DNA from: an uncultured Ruminococcus sp.
GTDB lineage: Bacteria > Bacillota_A > Clostridia > Oscillospirales > Ruminococcaceae
Reading direction: 5' to 3'
NCBI GenBank assembly: GCA_947303535.1
Contig: CAMYYQ010000026.1
Span: 1 to 8,756 of the forward strand
Length of the DNA: 8,756 nt
Part shown: positions 4,941 to 8,756 of the stretch, piece after piece
How the letters are laid out: each line of letters begins with the position of its first letter
Position numbering within the stretch: position 1 is the first letter of the stretch
Notes under the pieces: model-generated
Database searches by the model: none
Seen by the model: the letters and a program-made list of their open reading frames with translations, nothing else
What the model was told of the DNA's origin: nothing
Program-made: the position numbers and the translations under genes

Positions 4941-6410
4941 TCAGTAAGCAAGTACGGTGTCGATTATGCCCTGATACAGGTAGCCTGTCTGGCTTGCAAA
5001 ATCAAATCCGAATGCCGAAGGATTCTGGAGCTGCATAACGATTATGTATGAACCGCTTGCCTTGTATTCATCATAGTTTGAATAAGTAATTTTTTCGCCT
5101 GTACGGTCAGCAACGTTTTTCAGGCAGCCTGTTATGTAGAGATAATCTCCTGCGCCTGTTTCGGCAGTACCTGTTTTGGCGAAGAATTCGTAATTCTCGG
5201 GGACATAAAGTCCGAGATTTCCTGCAACTCCGCGCATACCCTCAAGGAGATTGCCGCGGCAGTTCTCTGGTATACTTCCGATGACTTCGTATGGAGTGCT
5301 TCCCTTGACTGTCTGAGTGTACGGGTCATTGGTGTCCACCACCTGCTGTAGCACAAAGGGCTTTACCATATCGCCGAATACAGCTTCTCTGCCGAGAGCT
5401 GCAAGGTATATGGGGCAGGTTTGGACATATGCCTGTCCGAATGCGCTTCTGCGCAGATCATCGAGGCAGTATATCTCGATATTGTTCTCGATAGGTCCGA
5501 AATCGCACTGGATAGGGTCGCAGAAATGGAATATATCGTTAAGGTCTGCAAGCACCTGATCAGTACCGATAGTATCGAATGCCTTTGCGAAGAATATATT
5601 GCTTGAATTTACGAATGCAGATGTCAGAGTCCTCTCAGGTACAGGATAATAGCCTGTATCGTGATCCCAGTTTACAATAGTAGCACCGCTGTCAACCCAT
5701 GTTCCGTCATCGTAAAGAGTGGTTATGCCGTTCTTGTCGGCAATTACCTCTGACATTATCTTGAAGCATGAGCCGGGAGAAGCGTTCTGGAAAGCCTTGT
5801 TTGCAATAGTACCGCCCATGAGACATTCGCCGTATGACGGGTCTGAGAAGAACAACTCGGGATCATAGTTCGGATAGGATACCTCAGCCAGCAGTGAGCC
5901 GTCTGTTCTCATTACTACTATTGAGCCTGCCATGCCCATATTTGCCATATATGTCGAAAGTGCGTTCTGTACATTTGCGTCTACAGTAAGGCGGATAGAC
6001 TGTCCTACGTTAGCTTTTCCCTCAACGGGTGTGGGATTGTTTGTACGAAGCAGGTCGCCGAAAACATCGTCTAAACCTGCCGATGCCGCACTTATAAGGT
6101 TACTGAATGAATAACCGCAGTTTTCACCGTAAAAACGCTGATCCTGGTTTTCGTCGGCGTATGTGCCGTATGTTATGAGGTTATAGTTAGTATCGTAGAT
6201 ATTACCTCTGTATACCAGTGTTGTTGTAGTCGTGGTAGTTGTTGTTTCCTCTGTTGTTGTAGCGGCTTGTGCCCCGATGTTTTCCTGCTGTGAGCTTGAA
6301 TCAGAGTCGCGGTTGATCGTAACTTTTCCTACTTCCGCTGAACAGGACGGAAACGACAGTACCGCAGCTGCTGCAAGCAGCGGAATAAGCCATCTTCCCC
6401 TGAAAATCAT
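4941..6410 (-). CDS. Penicillin-binding transpeptidase-type lipoprotein, copy A
   Basis: This 489-residue protein carries the DD-transpeptidase fold that cross-links peptidoglycan. The nucleophile motif is S214-C-F-K217, the second is S269-S-N271 and the third is K412-T-G-T. The context follows class B PBPs: LTVDANVQ (141-148), VVMRTDGSLLAEVSYPNYDP (165-184) and SAFGQ (322-326). The N-terminus is a type II-like signal with candidate lipid cysteine C23 (SFPSC), then a Thr-rich linker (T8-9 run near 56-64), then RGNIYD (68-73), the usual opening of a class B PBP ectodomain. Only about 65 residues lie between that and the catalytic domain, so the dimerisation/pedestal domain is nearly missing. 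The ATG at 6408-6410 is preferred: AAGGA lies ten bases upstream and a signal peptide follows directly. The upstream GTG (6444) has no RBS. It has its own promoter. It is a paralogue of the next gene. Substrate and partner SEDS protein are unknown. Confidence 0.9.
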   Translation of the reverse strand: MIFRGRWLIPLLAAAAVLSFPSCSAEVGKVTINRDSDSSSQQENIGAQAATTTEETTTTTTTTTLVYRGNIYDTNYNLITYGTYADENQDQRFYGENCGYSFSNLISAASAGLDDVFGDLLRTNNPTPVEGKANVGQSIRLTVDANVQNALSTYMANMGMAGSIVVMRTDGSLLAEVSYPNYDPELFFSDPSYGECLMGGTIANKAFQNASPGSCFKIMSEVIADKNGITTLYDDGTWVDSGATIVNWDHDTGYYPVPERTLTSAFVNSSNIFFAKAFDTIGTDQVLADLNDIFHFCDPIQCDFGPIENNIEIYCLDDLRRSAFGQAYVQTCPIYLAALGREAVFGDMVKPFVLQQVVDTNDPYTQTVKGSTPYEVIGSIPENCRGNLLEGMRGVAGNLGLYVPENYEFFAKTGTAETGAGDYLYITGCLKNVADRTGEKITYSNYDEYKASGSYIIVMQLQNPSAFGFDFASQTGYLYQGIIDTVLAY

Positions 6411-6476
6411 ATGATTACCGTCCTTGTAAATATTAGCTTTTTCCACTTTAAATCAGTGGGAAATCTCTCTTTTTTT

Positions 6477-6505
6477 ATTATACATTTTTTTTCTCTTTTC
6501 GTCAA
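6477..6505 (-). promoter_or_regulatory. Promoter of transpeptidase copy A
   Basis: On the minus strand TTGACG (6500-6505) and a perfect TATAAT (6477-6482) are separated by a purine-rich 17-bp spacer. The transcript should start near 6470, giving a leader of about 60 bases. That leader includes a small stem CCACT/AGTGG (6443-6459) and the AAGGA RBS (6421-6425). Confidence 0.85.
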
Positions 6506-6525
6506 TACGTTTTAAAAAAGAATAT

Positions 6526-6559
6526 AAAAAAATTCCCTTCTGCAAGTGCAAAAGGGAAT
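6526..6559 (-). terminator. Rho-independent terminator of transpeptidase copy B
   Basis: On the minus strand ATTCCCTT (6552-6559) pairs with AAGGGAAT (6532-6539), enclosing TTGCACTTGCAG, followed by seven T (complement of 6526-6532). It starts about 18 bases after the stop at 6578 and lies just upstream of the copy A promoter, so the two paralogues are separate transcription units. Confidence 0.85.
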
Positions 6560-6577
6560 ATCTTACAAAAAGCGTAT

Positions 6578-8032
6578 TTAATTTCCTGCAACTATGTTCA
6601 GGATACCGCTGTAAAGACCTGCGGACTGAGATGCGAATTCAAAGCCGTGAGCCTGCGGGTTCTGCACCTCCATTACCAGCACATACGAACCTGTTGCGCC
6701 GTAATTGTCATAGTTGTCGTATGTCTCCGAGCCTGTGCCGTTGTTGTTCTTTGCACAGCCTGTAATATAGAGGTAATCGCCTCTCCAGCCCTCAGCTGTG
6801 CCTGTCTTTGCGTAGAAGCTGTAGTTACCGTTTGCGTATACGCCTACATCGGAGGCAACACCGCTCATGCCGTTGAGGAGATTGTCACGACATTCAACAG
6901 GGATAGAAGCGATAACGTCATATGGCTTTGAGCCGTCGCCTGTCTTTGTTCTGCCGTCAGCAGGATCAACAGTTGCTTTCAGTACGAAAGGTGTTACCAT
7001 ATCGCCGAATACGGCTTCTCTGCCGAGAGCGGCAAGGAAGATAGGGCAGGTGAGCACCTTTGACTGACCGAATGCACTTCTGCGCAGGTCGTCGATGTCC
7101 TCTATTTCGATATTGTTGCTCAGGTCGCCGAAATCGCAGTGTATATCGTATGCGTCATCTTTGCCGAAGTGGAAAATAGTCTGAAGATCGCTGAGTACAG
7201 CTTCTTCGCCGATAGTATCAAAAGCCTTTGCAAAGAAGATATTGCTGGAATTTATAAATGCGGAGCTGAGTGAACGCTCCATAGGATAGCTTGCCTTGTT
7301 TGTCTCGTGATCCCAGTTTACGATAGGGTGGTCGTTGCCGAAATCCCATGTGCCGTCATCATGCAGGGAATATACTCCGTGCTTGTCTGAGATGACCTCG
7401 GACATTATCTTGAAGCATGAACCCGGCTCGTAGTTGGAGAACGCCTTGTTGCCGTTTTCGCCCCACGCAAGCTCCTCATCGTATTTCTGGTCGTCAATGG
7501 TACGCGGGTCGTATGACGGGTAGTTCACCTGCGCCATTATAGAGCCGTCTGTACGGAGGACTACTGCCGCACCGACTATGTTGTTGTTCTCCATGTAGCT
7601 GTATATCTGATTCTGGATATCGCCGTCAAGGGTGAGCTGTATGGATTTTCCTGTATTTCCGTCAGCAGGAGTTGTGAGAATATCCTCAAAGGCTGTATCA
7701 TATCCGTCGGACATAGTAGTAAGGATATTTGCAAAGGATACTGCATAAGCATCGGCATAGATTCGGCGTTTGCCGTCCTCAGCCGTAGAAGCAAGGAGAT
7801 TGCCCTTGCAGTCGTAGATATTTCCCTTTACGGCAGCAGCCGCAGGTGTTGACTCTGTAGCCTTTTCAGCAGATGTGGTGGTTTCAGCGGAAGAAGCTTC
7901 TGTAGCCGAGGTGGTCTCGGCAGTGGTGGTGTCGCTTATATTTGCCTGTCCTACGGAAGAAGATGAACAGGAAGCAAATGAGAATGACATTGCTATTGAA
8001 GCAGCAAGTGCTGCCATATTTCTTTTATTCAT
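6578..8032 (-). CDS. Penicillin-binding transpeptidase-type lipoprotein, copy B
   Basis: This 484-residue paralogue of copy A (4941-6410) is collinear with it over the whole ectodomain. Its catalytic motifs are S205-C-F-K208, S262-S-N264 and K409-T-G-T. Family segments are IQLTLDGDIQ (131-140), VVLRTDGSIMAQVNYPSYDP (157-176) and SAFGQ (319-323). The N-terminus MNKRN-AALAASIAMSFSFASC is a lipoprotein signal with lipid cysteine C22. It is followed by a Ser/Thr/Ala/Glu-rich linker to about residue 67 and KGNIYD (69-74). As in copy A, the non-catalytic N-terminal domain is very small. All catalytic residues are intact, so an active enzyme or a beta-lactam-binding sensor is possible; a full-length class B PBP (usually 550-700 residues) is not. 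AAGGA about eight bases before the ATG supports the start. The best promoter lies about 270 bases upstream, beyond a repeat element. Confidence 0.9.
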   Translation of the reverse strand: MNKRNMAALAASIAMSFSFASCSSSSVGQANISDTTTAETTSATEASSAETTTSAEKATESTPAAAAVKGNIYDCKGNLLASTAEDGKRRIYADAYAVSFANILTTMSDGYDTAFEDILTTPADGNTGKSIQLTLDGDIQNQIYSYMENNNIVGAAVVLRTDGSIMAQVNYPSYDPRTIDDQKYDEELAWGENGNKAFSNYEPGSCFKIMSEVISDKHGVYSLHDDGTWDFGNDHPIVNWDHETNKASYPMERSLSSAFINSSNIFFAKAFDTIGEEAVLSDLQTIFHFGKDDAYDIHCDFGDLSNNIEIEDIDDLRRSAFGQSKVLTCPIFLAALGREAVFGDMVTPFVLKATVDPADGRTKTGDGSKPYDVIASIPVECRDNLLNGMSGVASDVGVYANGNYSFYAKTGTAEGWRGDYLYITGCAKNNNGTGSETYDNYDNYGATGSYVLVMEVQNPQAHGFEFASQSAGLYSGILNIVAGN

Positions 8033-8109
8033 TATATCAATCCTTATTGTATTATGAGCCGTCAGGTGACTGCATACGGCTTTACTGTAAATTAAGATAT
8101 GGAAAATGT

Positions 8110-8260
8110 TTAGCCCTTAGGCTTTAGCATTTAGTATTTAGCCGTTAGCCATTAGGCATTAGCCGAAAGTGTTCGCTTACGCTCACATTATTAAAATTAT
8201 TCGCCGAAGGCGACACATTGGCTAAAAGCTAAGGGCAAAAGGCTAAAGGCTTAGTTTTTT
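8110..8260 (+). repeat. 67-bp inverted-end repeat element, copy 2, with heptanucleotide arms
   Basis: Eight consecutive 7-bp units beginning TTAG run from 8110 to 8165 (TTAGCCC, TTAGGCT, TTAGCAT, TTAGTAT, TTAGCCG, TTAGCCA, TTAGGCA, TTAGCCG). The last opens the 67-bp core at 8159-8225, which ends GGCTAA. The other side continues in the opposite orientation with the same 7-bp step: CTAA at 8222, 8229 and 8243, with degenerate units at 8236 and 8250. The two arms are complementary, so the region can form a long imperfect hairpin, followed by T6 at 8255-8260. The core is the inverted partner of 2993-3059. Confidence 0.85.
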
Positions 8261-8299
8261 GATAACACTTTCCTGATTCGATCATTATTACAATTACTT

Positions 8300-8328
8300 A
8301 TTATATCGTAAAGTGCAGAGATAGTCAA
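8300..8328 (-). promoter_or_regulatory. Promoter of transpeptidase copy B
   Basis: On the minus strand TTGACT (8323-8328) and a perfect TATAAT (8300-8305) are separated by exactly 17 bp. No comparable promoter is seen nearer the gene. Transcription from here would begin near 8293 and give a leader of about 260 bases that contains the entire heptad repeat element. Confidence 0.75.
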
Positions 8329-8356
8329 CAGCTTTGAAAAAATCTTTGGAAAATAC

Positions 8357-8385
8357 TTGACTATTTCCGAAATATATGAGATAAT
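8357..8385 (+). promoter_or_regulatory. Promoter of the small multidrug export family gene
   Basis: TTGACT (8357-8362) and GATAAT (8380-8385) have a 17-bp spacer, and TGA before the -10 box gives an extended -10. The predicted start near 8392 leaves a leader of about 33 bases before the ATG at 8425. Confidence 0.8.
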
Positions 8386-8424
8386 ATAAGCTGTATGTGA
8401 TTTTTAGAGAAAGTGAGTTCTGAT

Positions 8425-8756
8425 ATGAAAAAGTTTATTTTTACATTTCTTCTGTCAATGGTGCCGATTTTTGAGCTCAGAGGCGGTATCCCTGTGGGTG
8501 TCAGCATGGGAGTCAAGTGGTATCACGCAGTAATCATCTGTATGATAGGAAATATGATCCCTGTGCCGTTTATTTACCTCTTTGCAAGAAAAATACTTGA
8601 ATGGGGCAAGGACAAGCCCGGTATCGGCAAGTTCTTCACATGGTGCCTTGAAAAAGGACACAAGGGCGGCGAAAAGCTCAATGAAAAAGCAGGAAAGGGT
8701 TTATTCTGGGCACTGCTTCTCTTTGTTGGCATACCACTTCCCGGTACAGGTGCATG
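8425..8756 (+). CDS. Small multidrug export family membrane protein (partial)
   Basis: The frame stays open from the ATG at 8425 to the window edge, giving 110 residues; the C-terminus is missing. It matches the COG2426 / PF06695 'small multidrug export' family by characteristic segments: PIFELRGGIP (14-23), GNMIPVPFIYLF (42-53) and GLFWALLLFVGIPLPGTGA (to residue 110). Hydrophobic helices at about 4-16, 35-54 and 92-105 indicate an inner-membrane protein. The stretch between about 55 and 90 is charged and rich in Lys and Gly (KPGIGKFF, KGHKGGEKLNEKAGK). The family name comes from old annotation; transport activity is poorly established. The RBS is weak (AAGTGAG at 8411-8417, seven bases before the ATG). 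It is divergent from the transpeptidase gene. Confidence 0.9.
   Translation, partial: MKKFIFTFLLSMVPIFELRGGIPVGVSMGVKWYHAVIICMIGNMIPVPFIYLFARKILEWGKDKPGIGKFFTWCLEKGHKGGEKLNEKAGKGLFWALLLFVGIPLPGTGA

Larger units (their letters stand above)
8033..8424. other. Divergent intergenic region between transpeptidase copy B and the export gene
   Basis: It contains no gene. From left to right it holds the copy B RBS, the heptad-flanked 67-bp repeat (8110-8260), a minus-strand promoter (8300-8328), and a plus-strand promoter (8357-8385). The two -35 boxes are 28 bp apart, so a single regulator could touch both promoters. Confidence 0.7.

Noticed and set aside
6232..6414. Plus-strand open frame opposite the start of transpeptidase copy A (and a similar one at 7875-8057)
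   Set aside because: These are antisense shadows of the Thr/Ser-rich linker and signal peptide codons, giving Val-rich nonsense proteins.
6411..6446. GTG start giving transpeptidase copy A 12 more residues
   Set aside because: The GTG lies in a small stem-loop without a Shine-Dalgarno sequence; AAGGA precedes the ATG at 6408-6410, and the lipoprotein signal starts there.
2993..8225. Composite transposon bounded by insertion sequences
   Set aside because: The bounding elements are 67 bp with no transposase coding capacity, and no target-site duplication could be recognised; a pair of small repeats is the supported reading.
8455..8661. Minus-strand open frame inside the export gene
   Set aside because: It is antisense to well-conserved export-family residues and has no promoter or ribosome binding site.

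Overview
The window looks like a chromosomal segment from a gut or rumen Ruminococcus-type firmicute (Oscillospiraceae). The reasons are a secreted protein with a type I dockerin (a cellulosome-type module), a BspA-like leucine-rich-repeat protein, AGGAGG-type ribosome binding sites, TTGACA/TATAAT promoters with 17-bp spacers, and intergenic DNA rich in short palindromic repeats. The genus is inferred from these traits, not read from a marker gene.

Layout, left to right. Positions 1-99 hold the last 32 codons of a plus-strand membrane protein, followed by an intrinsic terminator. Positions 222-824 form a complete single-gene unit: promoter, RBS, a 152-residue LRR protein and terminator. Positions 825-1358 have no credible gene. 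They carry several palindromes sharing a TGTAGGGG end plus a separate 19-bp direct repeat. On the minus strand, 2901 down to 1359 is a two-gene operon, thrH then nadE, with its own promoter and terminator. Positions 2940-3063 hold a hairpin and one copy of a 67-bp repeat. Three minus-strand genes follow: a secreted dockerin protein (3064-4647) and two paralogous penicillin-binding-type transpeptidase lipoproteins (4941-6410 and 6578-8032). The second copy of the 67-bp repeat, inverted and flanked by heptanucleotide arrays, lies at 8110-8260. The window ends inside a plus-strand small multidrug export family gene (from 8425), whose promoter is divergent from that of the upstream transpeptidase gene.

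How the pieces relate. thrH and nadE are metabolic genes (amino acid and NAD biosynthesis). The central block is all exported: one dockerin-tagged protein and two lipid-anchored cell-wall enzymes. It is bracketed by inverted 64/67-identical copies of one repeat, so the block could have moved or inverted as a unit; that is inference. The two transpeptidases keep all three catalytic motifs (SxxK, SxN, KTG) but have almost no N-terminal domain. Each appears to have its own promoter, so they may be separately controlled duplicates. The most unusual material is this transpeptidase pair with its shared cysteines, and the 67-bp element with its 7-bp-periodic arms.
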